The position numbers were made by a program, and so were the translations under genes. Source: Desulfobacteraceae bacterium (GTDB lineage: Bacteria > Desulfobacterota > Desulfobacteria > Desulfobacterales > Desulfosalsimonadaceae). From it: 7,277 nt of DNA. Under the pieces are notes generated by a model, which was not told the origin of the DNA, ran no database searches, and worked only from the letters and a program-made list of their open reading frames with translations. Shown piece after piece: positions 1 through 6,852 of the stretch (positions are counted from its first letter, which is position 1; the number at the start of each line of letters is the position of its first letter). The DNA lies in NCBI GenBank assembly GCA_003551985.1, contig PUOB01000409.1, positions 1-7,277 of the forward strand, in the 5' to 3' direction.

Positions 1-897
<897 letters not shown>

Positions 898-1683
898 TTA
901 TTCCGGTCGATTTGACCCCGCCGACGGGGCGCATTGCCGGTCAAGGTGGCGGGTGATGGACAAAATCAGTTCAATCGCATTCTGTCGTGCTTTCTTGAAA
1001 CTGTTGCTGCCGAAACCGGTCTGCCACGTAAAGGTGTGCAATTCATCCGAAACCGCCAAAACAGACGCGACTTCAATATTGCGATAGGCGCCCGCGGCAA
1101 ACATGGCGGCGGTTTCCATTTCAACGGCCAGGGCGCCTTTTTCCTGGTAATATTCGATAATTTCAGGGGTTTCCCTGAAAACCGCGTCCGTGGTCCATAC
1201 GGGCGCATTGCGGCATGTAAGCTTCAAACGCCTGCATTGATGGGTAAGCTGCGAGACCAATTGCGCCGAGGGGAATGTCTCTTCCGGCTTTTCGGGTGAA
1301 AGGGAATAATTGGGGGTGGTTCCATCCCCTGGAAACGCCGAGCTCGGGATTATAATATCGCCCACGCCGACCTCGGAACTGATGGCGCCGCACCACCCGA
1401 AAAGCAGGACTCTTTCGATGCCCCATGCCACCAGGCTTTCAAGCAGCATCACCGCATAAGGCGCCCCGATAAAAGGCCCGGCGATGCATGCCCGTGCCGG
1501 GGATTCGGGGTCGCAGTGCATACGGCTGTTTAAAAAAACGTTTGGCTTTGTGTGCGATAATTCGGCCCTTTTGACGATATCCTTCAAATCGGCCGGGCTG
1601 CTCACAAGCACAGCCGTCCGGTTGGGACAGGCGGGCCAGCCTTTGGGCTTTTCAGGCTTTATTACAGCATCGTCCGGTTTCAT
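898..1683 (-). CDS. Nucleoside phosphorylase/nucleosidase-fold protein (PNP_UDP_1 superfamily)
   Basis: This 261-residue protein belongs to the superfamily that cleaves the N-glycosidic bond of nucleosides (PNP, uridine phosphorylase, MTA/SAH nucleosidase, AMP nucleosidase). Visible landmarks are GPFIGAPYA (69-77), the glycine-rich FGWCGAI (95-101) followed by VGVGDIIIP (105-113), GTTPNY (121-126), VEMETAAMF (187-195) and AVSDEL (210-215). The Glu190-to-Asp213 spacing of 23 equals the Glu181-to-Asp204 spacing of E. coli PNP, so the ribose-binding glutamate and the catalytic aspartate appear to be kept. By contrast, the Arg and Ser/Thr that contact phosphate in PNP (Arg87, Ser90) or uridine phosphorylase (Arg91, Thr94) align with Leu94 and Trp97. 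That points to hydrolysis or an unusual substrate rather than phosphorolysis. No signal peptide or membrane segment is seen, so it is probably cytoplasmic. Its Shine-Dalgarno, TGAGGA (1690-1695), contains the stop codon of the upstream small gene, 9 nt away, which suggests translational coupling. The family is clear but the substrate is not. Confidence 0.87.
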   Translation of the reverse strand: MKPDDAVIKPEKPKGWPACPNRTAVLVSSPADLKDIVKRAELSHTKPNVFLNSRMHCDPESPARACIAGPFIGAPYAVMLLESLVAWGIERVLLFGWCGAISSEVGVGDIIIPSSAFPGDGTTPNYSLSPEKPEETFPSAQLVSQLTHQCRRLKLTCRNAPVWTTDAVFRETPEIIEYYQEKGALAVEMETAAMFAAGAYRNIEVASVLAVSDELHTFTWQTGFGSNSFKKARQNAIELILSITRHLDRQCAPSAGSNRPE

Positions 1684-1692
1684 GACGGATCC

Positions 1693-1953
1693 TCATTCAA
1701 GTGGATTGGCGTGCCCCTGGAGTTCTTCCTTCACCTCATCGATTATTTCATAAAGCCATAATACATCTTCAATGGACAATCGCCCCGCTTTTGCAGGCGC
1801 TCTGTCCGTACCGTCCTTTTTCTTGAGTATCCGGGGGCCGATCTGGAGCTTGGGCTCCCCATCAGCGTAACGGTTTATGGAAACCTGAAGCCCTGTCTCT
1901 TCGCAGTGCCATTTTTTCAGCAATTGATCCTTTTCCGGGTCGTATCCGGCCAT
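1693..1953 (-). CDS. Conserved-looking small protein of unknown function (86 aa)
   Basis: I do not recognise this gene with certainty. It encodes 86 residues with no signal peptide, membrane segment or cysteine cluster (a single Cys17). The N-terminal third alternates charged and hydrophobic residues (WHCEETGLQVSINRY, 15-29), as expected for short beta strands. A basic stretch follows (RILKKKDGTDR, 41-51), and then a likely C-terminal helix (GRLSIEDVLWLYEIIDEVKE, 57-76). The order of short strands, a basic turn and then LS-x-ED-x-x-x-L at the start of a helix faintly resembles the PC4/p15-type single-stranded nucleic-acid-binding fold. That is an inference, not an assignment. The case for a real gene is a strong Shine-Dalgarno, AGGAGA (1959-1964), 5 nt before the ATG, a position between genes on the same strand, and a stop codon embedded in the next gene's ribosome binding site. 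It lies directly downstream of a heptanucleotide repeat array and is probably co-transcribed with the nucleosidase-like gene and ligA. Confidence 0.75.
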   Translation of the reverse strand: MAGYDPEKDQLLKKWHCEETGLQVSINRYADGEPKLQIGPRILKKKDGTDRAPAKAGRLSIEDVLWLYEIIDEVKEELQGHANPLE

Positions 1954-1958
1954 GCATT

Positions 1959-1964
1959 TCTCCT
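1959..1964 (-). promoter_or_regulatory. Ribosome binding site of the 86-aa protein gene
   Basis: On the minus strand this reads AGGAGA, 5 nt upstream of the ATG at 1953. It is a good match to the 16S rRNA tail. It fixes the start of the small gene and sits only 2 nt from the edge of the tandem repeat array. Confidence 0.7.
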
Positions 1965-1966
1965 GG

Positions 1967-2022
1967 TAAGTTGTAGGTTGTAAGTTGTAGGTTGTAAGTT
2001 GTAAGTCGTAGGTTGTCGGTTA
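1967..2022. repeat. Heptanucleotide tandem repeat array between glyS and the 86-aa gene
   Basis: Seven consecutive 7-bp units run from 1967 to 2015 on the plus strand: TAAGTTG, TAGGTTG, TAAGTTG, TAGGTTG, TAAGTTG, TAAGTCG, TAGGTTG. A degenerate eighth unit, TCGGTTA (2016-2022), carries the glyS stop codon (TAA on the minus strand) in its last three bases. On the transcribed strand the units read CAACTTA or CAACCTA. The first four units alternate between two variants, so the effective period there is 14 bp. The array fills nearly all of the only gap longer than 25 bp in the window. It has no dyad symmetry, so it is neither a terminator nor an operator of the usual kind. Its low complexity and short period fit expansion by slipped-strand replication. 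Confidence 0.92.
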
Positions 2023-4104
2023 TGCCGATATTTTTGAAAAATCGGCAAGCCGCGCAAACAGGTCCGCGATGCGCTTCAGAAGCGCAAGCCGGTTTCTGCG
2101 GAGCGCGGGGTCATCGGTCATCACCATGACATCGTCGAAAAACCGGTCCACGGCGCCCTTTATGCCGGCAATGGCACTGAAGGCCGCTTCCGCATCCTGT
2201 GTTTCCAAATAATCGTCCACCTGTTTTTCGATTTTGACAAAGTCATCATAGAGATTTGATTCTGCGTCGTTTTCAAAAAGAGACGGCCGCACCTCGCCGC
2301 CGCCGGTATCGGCAGGGTCGGCCTTGCGGATAATATTTACCACACGCTTGAAGGCCGCTGCAAGGGACTCGAATCCCGGCTGGGATTTCATCTTGTAAAA
2401 CGCGCGGGCGCGGCTCCAGACGTCCGGGATGTTGTCCGAGGAAACCGCAAGGATGGCTGCTGCCATGTCTTTTGGGATAGACGCCTCCTCGAGCATTTGG
2501 GCCATGCGGTTTTTGAAAAAATCATGGAGCTCGACCGCCGCCTTCTCGGCAGGCTTGTCGGCGTAGCCGTCAAACAGGCGCATGCTGTGACTAATCGCAT
2601 CGGACAGGAAAAAATCGAAGTCGTTTTCCCGGACGGTTTGTATCAGGCCGATTGCCTGCCGTCGCAGTGCATAAGGGTCGGAAGCACCGGTCGGCACCAG
2701 CCCCACCAGGAAACAGCCGCAAAGGGTATCGAGCTTGTCAGCAATGCCAAGCGCTCTGCCCGTCCGTGTTTCGGGCAGCGCTCCCCCGGAATGCGTCGGC
2801 CGGTAGTGCTCCGCCATGGCCTTGGCGACATCCTCGGGATAGCCTGCCTTTTCGGCATAGATGCGCCCCATTATACCTTGAAGCTTCGGAAATTCGATGA
2901 CGACCTGGCTCACAAGATCCGCCTTGCATAAATGGGCGGCCGTGTCGAGGTGCGCCTTTTCGGCCTTTTCAAAACGCCCCGCTTCGGCTATAAAATCGCA
3001 AAGCCGCCGGATGCGCTCGGTCTTATCATAAACCGACCCAAGCGCCGCCTGGAAAACAACGGATTTCAGTTTTTCAGCCATCTGCTCAAGGGGTATGTTG
3101 AGGTCCGTGTTGTAAAAAAACCGGGCATCTGCCAGGCGCGCCGCAAGTACACGTTCATATCCGGAAACGACTACCCGCATATCCCTTGCCCGGTTGTTGC
3201 TCACCGCCACGAAATGCGGCATCATGCCGCCGGCGCCGTCCACAACGGCAAAATACCGCTGATGCTCCCGCATGGCGGTGACAAGGACTTCAGGGGGTAG
3301 CGCCAGAAATTTCCGGTCAAACGTGCCGAGCACCACTTCCGGGAATTCAACCAGGTTGCAGACGGTGTCGCTGAGTTCATCGTCGTCCACGATGCGCCCG
3401 CCGGTCTCTGCGACCGCCTGATGCATTTTTTCGGTCATACACCGCTTCCTCTGACCAATATCGGCTATCACGAAGGCGGCGTTGAGCTTCTCAAGATACT
3501 CGTCGGGACGGGCCAACTTGATTCTGCCGGGGGATAAAAACCGGTGCCCGAAGGTGTTCCGACCGCTTTTGACGTCTCCAAGAGAAAACGACACAACGCG
3601 GCTCCCGTATAGGGCCGCGATGGAATGGATCGGTCGGGCGAATGCAATATGCAGATTTTTCCAGCGCATTGTCCGGGGAAAAGGAATGGAAAGAATCATT
3701 TCGGGCAATATTTCTTTTAACAGGTTTACCGTGCTTTTCCCTTTTTCCGTTTTACGGATGCACAGGTATCTCCCTTTTTCGGTTTCCTTTATTTCCAGAC
3801 GGCTTACGCCAACGCCGGCTTTCTCCGCAAATTTCCGGGCTGCCACTGTGGGCTGTCCGTTTTCATCATAAGCGACCCGCTCCGGCGGTCCGGCCATTTC
3901 AGTGGCAACGGATGCCTGGCGCCCCGACACGCCGTCCACCAGGATGGCAAGCCGGCGCGGCGTACCGCAAATGGCGGCGGCACCATAATCGATTCTCTCT
4001 TTGGCCAACCTTTCAAGCAGCATGGCCCTGAAGGCGTTCAAGGCCGGCTCGATATATCCGGAAGGAATTTCCTCCGTACCAATTTCAATTAACAATTGTT
4101 CCAT
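2020..4104 (-). CDS. glyS: Glycyl-tRNA synthetase beta subunit GlyS
   Basis: GlyS is the large subunit of the alpha2beta2 bacterial glycyl-tRNA synthetase. It binds tRNA-Gly and works with GlyQ, which holds the catalytic site, in the cytoplasm. At 694 residues it matches the usual family length of about 690. Family stretches in order are LLIEIGTEEIPS (4-15), the C-GTPRRLAI region (46-54), VTAMREHQRYFAV (275-287), the HD-like segment HLCKADLVSQVVIEFPKLQG (391-410), AEHYRP (431-436), LVGLVPTGASDPYALRRQA (466-484) and a C-terminal anticodon-binding part ending in FFDDVMVMTDDPALRRNRLA (655-674). The frame is open upstream to 4305, but that extension would overlap glyQ and has no family character. 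The ATG at 4104 starts the canonical N-terminus and lies 23 nt after the glyQ stop. An AAGGG (4117-4121) with a long 12-nt spacing is the only visible Shine-Dalgarno, so translation may rely partly on ribosomes leaving glyQ. The stop codon lies in the edge of the heptanucleotide repeat. Confidence 0.97.
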   Translation of the reverse strand: MEQLLIEIGTEEIPSGYIEPALNAFRAMLLERLAKERIDYGAAAICGTPRRLAILVDGVSGRQASVATEMAGPPERVAYDENGQPTVAARKFAEKAGVGVSRLEIKETEKGRYLCIRKTEKGKSTVNLLKEILPEMILSIPFPRTMRWKNLHIAFARPIHSIAALYGSRVVSFSLGDVKSGRNTFGHRFLSPGRIKLARPDEYLEKLNAAFVIADIGQRKRCMTEKMHQAVAETGGRIVDDDELSDTVCNLVEFPEVVLGTFDRKFLALPPEVLVTAMREHQRYFAVVDGAGGMMPHFVAVSNNRARDMRVVVSGYERVLAARLADARFFYNTDLNIPLEQMAEKLKSVVFQAALGSVYDKTERIRRLCDFIAEAGRFEKAEKAHLDTAAHLCKADLVSQVVIEFPKLQGIMGRIYAEKAGYPEDVAKAMAEHYRPTHSGGALPETRTGRALGIADKLDTLCGCFLVGLVPTGASDPYALRRQAIGLIQTVRENDFDFFLSDAISHSMRLFDGYADKPAEKAAVELHDFFKNRMAQMLEEASIPKDMAAAILAVSSDNIPDVWSRARAFYKMKSQPGFESLAAAFKRVVNIIRKADPADTGGGEVRPSLFENDAESNLYDDFVKIEKQVDDYLETQDAEAAFSAIAGIKGAVDRFFDDVMVMTDDPALRRNRLALLKRIADLFARLADFSKISA
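2024..2046 (-). other. Possible stem-loop at the 3' end of the glyS coding sequence
   Basis: GCCGAT and ATCGGC form a 6-bp perfect stem. The A/T-rich interior (TTTT-C-AAAA) can extend pairing after one mismatch. It covers the last codons of glyS, ending 1 nt before the stop codon. No run of U follows on the transcribed strand, so it does not look like a rho-independent terminator. It could pause or stabilise an mRNA end, or be chance. Confidence 0.3.
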
Positions 4105-4127
4105 GATCGATTCACACCCTTGACAGT

Positions 4128-5006
4128 TTAATTCGTAGCACGGTTCAGCATCGGATGCCCCATCGCTTCGCGCTGTTCGATGTACTGATGCGCGCAAAGG
4201 CGCGCAAGGTCCCTTATCCTGGCGATGTATCCGGTCCTCTGGGTAACGCTGATGGCCCCGCGGGCATCCAGCATATTGAACAGGTGGGAGCATTTCAGGC
4301 AGCATTCATACGCCGGCAGAACAAGTCCGGCATCCGTGTTTTTCATTGCCTCGGCCTCAAACTTGTTGAAACAGTCGAGCAGCACGTCAATATCGGCAAC
4401 CTCGAAATTATACCGGGACTGCTCGACTTCCTGCTGGTGATGGACATCCCCGTAAGTAAGGCAGGCGTTCCATTTTATATCGAAAACACTGTCGACCTGC
4501 TGCAGATACATGCATATTCGTTCAAGACCGTAGGTCAATTCAACGGGGACGGGATCCACCTCGATAGAGCCGGCCATCTGGAAATACGTGAACTGGCTGA
4601 TTTCCATCCCGTCGAGCCACACTTCCCACCCCAGCCCCGATGCACCAAGCGTCGGCGATTCCCAGTCGTCCTCCACGAACCGTATGTCATGGTCCATGGG
4701 CTCAACGCCCAAAGCCTTGAGGCTCTTGAGAAACTGGTCCTGAATATCGCCGGGCGACGGTTTGATGATCACCTGGAACTGGTAATAGTGCTGGAGCCGG
4801 TAGGGATTATCCCCGTACCGGCCGTCCGTGGGGCGCCGTGACGGCTGGACATATGCGACATGCCACGGCTCCGGCCCCAGCGACCGCAAAAGGGTTGCCG
4901 GATGAAACGTGCCGGCGCCCACCTCCATATCATAGGGCTGAACAAGCACACATCCCTTGCGGGCCCAGAACCGCTGCAAGTTGAGGATCACATCCTGGAA
5001 ATACAT
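4128..5006 (-). CDS. glyQ: Glycyl-tRNA synthetase alpha subunit GlyQ
   Basis: GlyQ is the catalytic class II aminoacyl-tRNA synthetase subunit that activates glycine with ATP and, with GlyS, charges tRNA-Gly. The 292-residue product aligns by eye along its length with E. coli GlyQ (303 aa) and is about nine residues shorter at the N-terminus. Highly conserved blocks are [15 protein letters not shown] (22-36), SLGPEPW (42-48), [17 protein letters not shown] (52-68), [16 protein letters not shown] (70-85), [20 protein letters not shown] (107-126), QFTYFQ (138-143), ELTYGLERI (156-164) and [12 protein letters not shown] (246-257). The ATG at 5006 is the only plausible start: an in-frame stop lies a few codons upstream, and AAGGA (5015-5019) sits 8 nt before it. 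The gene lies 24 nt downstream of the GHMP kinase and 23 nt upstream of glyS, so it is almost certainly co-transcribed with its partner subunit. No T-box leader is present. Confidence 0.98.
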   Translation of the reverse strand: MYFQDVILNLQRFWARKGCVLVQPYDMEVGAGTFHPATLLRSLGPEPWHVAYVQPSRRPTDGRYGDNPYRLQHYYQFQVIIKPSPGDIQDQFLKSLKALGVEPMDHDIRFVEDDWESPTLGASGLGWEVWLDGMEISQFTYFQMAGSIEVDPVPVELTYGLERICMYLQQVDSVFDIKWNACLTYGDVHHQQEVEQSRYNFEVADIDVLLDCFNKFEAEAMKNTDAGLVLPAYECCLKCSHLFNMLDARGAISVTQRTGYIARIRDLARLCAHQYIEQREAMGHPMLNRATN

Positions 5007-5030
5007 CGAATCATTCCTTGGTTCTATTGG

Positions 5031-6086
5031 TTATAGATCACAAACCCCCTCCATATCAACCCCTGCCCCCAACAGGCAGGCATTGTCGGTGCGCTTTAAA
5101 ATAGCCGCCCAACTGTCTTTAAGCGTTGCAATGCGTTCCGGCGTCCCGAACGCCCAGACGCAGCCGCCGCCCCCCGCGCCGGTAAAACGGGCGCCGCAAT
5201 GGTTTTCACGGGCAGCCGCAGCCAATGCTTCTCCCGTCGAATCAAGCACATGGGGGGTCATTTCGCTGCGGATGCCGGTTTCCCGGTTCATCCAGGAAAC
5301 CGCACCTGAAACATCCTTTTTTGCAAACGCGCGGATAAAACCCTTTGTGCAACCGACGATTTCGACCCATTGACGCCGGCACGTGCCATCGAGAAAATTT
5401 TTTATCCAGGTGTCGTTGACGTCCCTGGAATCATGCTGAACGCCGCAATACGCCACAAGCATCCGGTCATTGAGCCATCCAGTTTCCTCCGGGTTCAGGA
5501 GGCTTTTTTTCGAAAACCATCGCTTTTTGCCGCTCCCCTTCCAATACCATGCATTGACCCCGCCGTATGCGGCCGCCATCTGGTCCTGGCACCCGCATGC
5601 CGTCCCGGCAACGCCCTGTTCGATAGCATGGGCAAGTACGGGTATTTTTTCAAAAGCGATGCCGCTGCGGCCGGATTCGGTCAGCAAGCGGTTGAATGCG
5701 GCAATGACGGCCACCGCGGCAGCGGACGAACCGCCAAGAGCGCTTTTCGGCGGAGACGACGAGTTGATTTCGATTTGAATGCCGTGGATCCTGAAATACG
5801 CTGCAATCGCAAATACAAGCCCCATGGGGTGGTCGAACGGCATCTGGTCCATGGGAAATTCAGCGGGCGAAAACCCCGCGGAAGAAACGCTGACCCAACC
5901 AGGCGCATAAGAAGAAATCCGGACAGCGGTGCGCATATTTACAGCGATATTGAACGTGGCCGGTTCAAGATAGGACAGGGGATAATAGAATACGCCAATA
6001 TCGAGTGTCCCCCCGAGATCCAGCCGGCAAGGGGCTGATGCGGCAACCGGTTTTTCCGCCAGGACGCTTAAAATGTCATCATCCAT
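5031..6086 (-). CDS. GHMP-superfamily sugar kinase (HddA/galactokinase-like), substrate unknown
   Basis: The 351-residue product carries the three GHMP kinase signatures. Motif 1 is APCRLDLGGTLDI (18-30), the N-terminal substrate-binding region. Motif 2 is the ATP loop PPKSALGGSSAAAVAV (112-127). Motif 3 is FTGAGGGGCVWAFG (301-314). Between them, CGCQDQMAAAYGGVNA (164-179) matches the DQ-x(4-5)-GG block of heptose- and fucose-type kinases and supplies Asp168 as the likely catalytic base. The overall pattern is closest to the D-glycero-D-manno-heptose 7-phosphate kinase (HddA) and galactokinase branch, so a sugar or sugar phosphate is the expected phosphate acceptor. The sequence does not say which. 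No membrane segment or signal peptide is visible. The start overlaps the end of recO by 8 nt (ATGGATGA), and GAGG (6091-6094) lies 4 nt upstream, so translation is probably coupled to recO. No other sugar-pathway gene is in the window, and the role in this housekeeping operon is unexplained. Confidence 0.9.
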   Translation of the reverse strand: MDDDILSVLAEKPVAASAPCRLDLGGTLDIGVFYYPLSYLEPATFNIAVNMRTAVRISSYAPGWVSVSSAGFSPAEFPMDQMPFDHPMGLVFAIAAYFRIHGIQIEINSSSPPKSALGGSSAAAVAVIAAFNRLLTESGRSGIAFEKIPVLAHAIEQGVAGTACGCQDQMAAAYGGVNAWYWKGSGKKRWFSKKSLLNPEETGWLNDRMLVAYCGVQHDSRDVNDTWIKNFLDGTCRRQWVEIVGCTKGFIRAFAKKDVSGAVSWMNRETGIRSEMTPHVLDSTGEALAAAARENHCGARFTGAGGGGCVWAFGTPERIATLKDSWAAILKRTDNACLLGAGVDMEGVCDL

Positions 6087-6852
6087 ACCGCCTCAATTCT
6101 TTTAAAACGTTAAGACTCCTGGGCGCCCGGCCCAGGTGATAGGGTACAAACGCTTCCATAATACGCTGTGCCTCGGCCAGCGACCGGCCGTTGAACCGCA
6201 GCCGCATTGCCGCATCCATACCATAGACCAAACTCCATGAAAGGAGTTTGGCGGTTCCTTTTGAAATCGGCATGTGGAACCGGTTTTTTCCGGCGGTACA
6301 TCCATCGCATACAATGCCGCCCTTTGCAAGATCAAAGACCACGGGATTGGAGGGTATCTCGTTCAGTGGCAGGGCGCATGCAACGCAGGATGCGAGGTGC
6401 GGGGCAAAACCTGCCAGCCCTAAAAAACGCATCTGAAAAAGGATGCTCATAAAGTGAGGGGAGGCCGCGTGCCTGTCCAGCGCATCAAGGCTGTAGTCAA
6501 GCAGTTCGTAGATATCCGGCTGCGGCTTGAACGCCTCCACCCACCCGTGGATCAATTCAGCCCAGTAGCTCGCATACGCCGTTTCGATCAGGGCCCCCCG
6601 AATACCGCTGCATGGCGAACGCATCGACGCTTCCTGGAGTACCGGCATGCCGTTGTTCCGGCTTGTCCAGCAAACAATATCGAGTTTGGCGAATGGTTCG
6701 ATCAGCCCGGAGAATCGTTTGCGGCTTTTTTTGGCATTTTTAGCAATGACGGAAATCCTGCCGCGTTTAAGCGAAAGAAACGATATAATGAGGTCATAAT
6801 CCCCGAAATCGGTGCGCTTGAGCAAAATCGCCGGTGAAGAAAAACACAGCAT
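6079..6852 (-). CDS. recO: DNA repair/recombination mediator RecO
   Basis: RecO works with RecR (and RecF) to load RecA onto SSB-coated single-stranded DNA at gaps, and can anneal complementary strands. The 257-residue length is typical. The N-terminal OB-fold shows the characteristic opening, with AILLKRTDFGDYDLIISFLS (8-27) and then RGRISVIAKNAKKSRKRFSG (31-50). This start gives a basic DNA-binding surface and an N-terminus like that of other RecO proteins. The helical C-terminal part carries a four-cysteine zinc-binding site, Cys156-x2-Cys159 and Cys182-x2-Cys185, as found in many but not all RecO proteins. AGGAA (6861-6865) sits 8 nt before the ATG. The stop of the upstream RodZ-like gene directly abuts this ATG (TAGATG), and the 3' end overlaps the GHMP kinase start. 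Both junctions suggest tight translational coupling. Confidence 0.94.
   Translation of the reverse strand: MLCFSSPAILLKRTDFGDYDLIISFLSLKRGRISVIAKNAKKSRKRFSGLIEPFAKLDIVCWTSRNNGMPVLQEASMRSPCSGIRGALIETAYASYWAELIHGWVEAFKPQPDIYELLDYSLDALDRHAASPHFMSILFQMRFLGLAGFAPHLASCVACALPLNEIPSNPVVFDLAKGGIVCDGCTAGKNRFHMPISKGTAKLLSWSLVYGMDAAMRLRFNGRSLAEAQRIMEAFVPYHLGRAPRSLNVLKELRRYG
6228..6251. repeat. Perfect 9-bp inverted repeat inside recO
   Basis: CCAAACTCC and GGAGTTTGG flank a 6-nt loop, forming a perfect 9-bp hairpin within the C-terminal coding part of recO. No U tract follows on the transcribed strand, so it is not a classical terminator. It may be chance, or a local mRNA structure. Confidence 0.5.

Noticed and set aside
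1967..2022. Repeat array considered as a CRISPR or iteron-type origin
   Set aside because: Units are 7 bp with no spacers, far shorter than CRISPR repeats. No replication initiator gene or AT-rich unwinding region accompanies it.
4105..4305. 67-codon N-terminal extension of glyS overlapping glyQ
   Set aside because: The extension translates the glyQ 3' end in another frame. The canonical GlyS N-terminus begins at the ATG at 4104, which also gives the normal family length.
4155..4841. 228-codon open frame on the plus strand opposite glyQ
   Set aside because: It is fully antisense to the highly conserved GlyQ frame, has no recognisable motif or convincing ribosome binding site, and is explained by codon bias of the real gene.
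5007..5030. Possible T-box or other leader controlling glyQS
   Set aside because: Only 24 nt separate the kinase stop from the glyQ start, too short for a T-box or glycine riboswitch.
5370..6038. 222-codon open frame on the plus strand opposite the GHMP kinase
   Set aside because: The minus strand carries all three GHMP motifs in a single frame. The plus-strand product looks like random Arg/Pro-rich shadow sequence.
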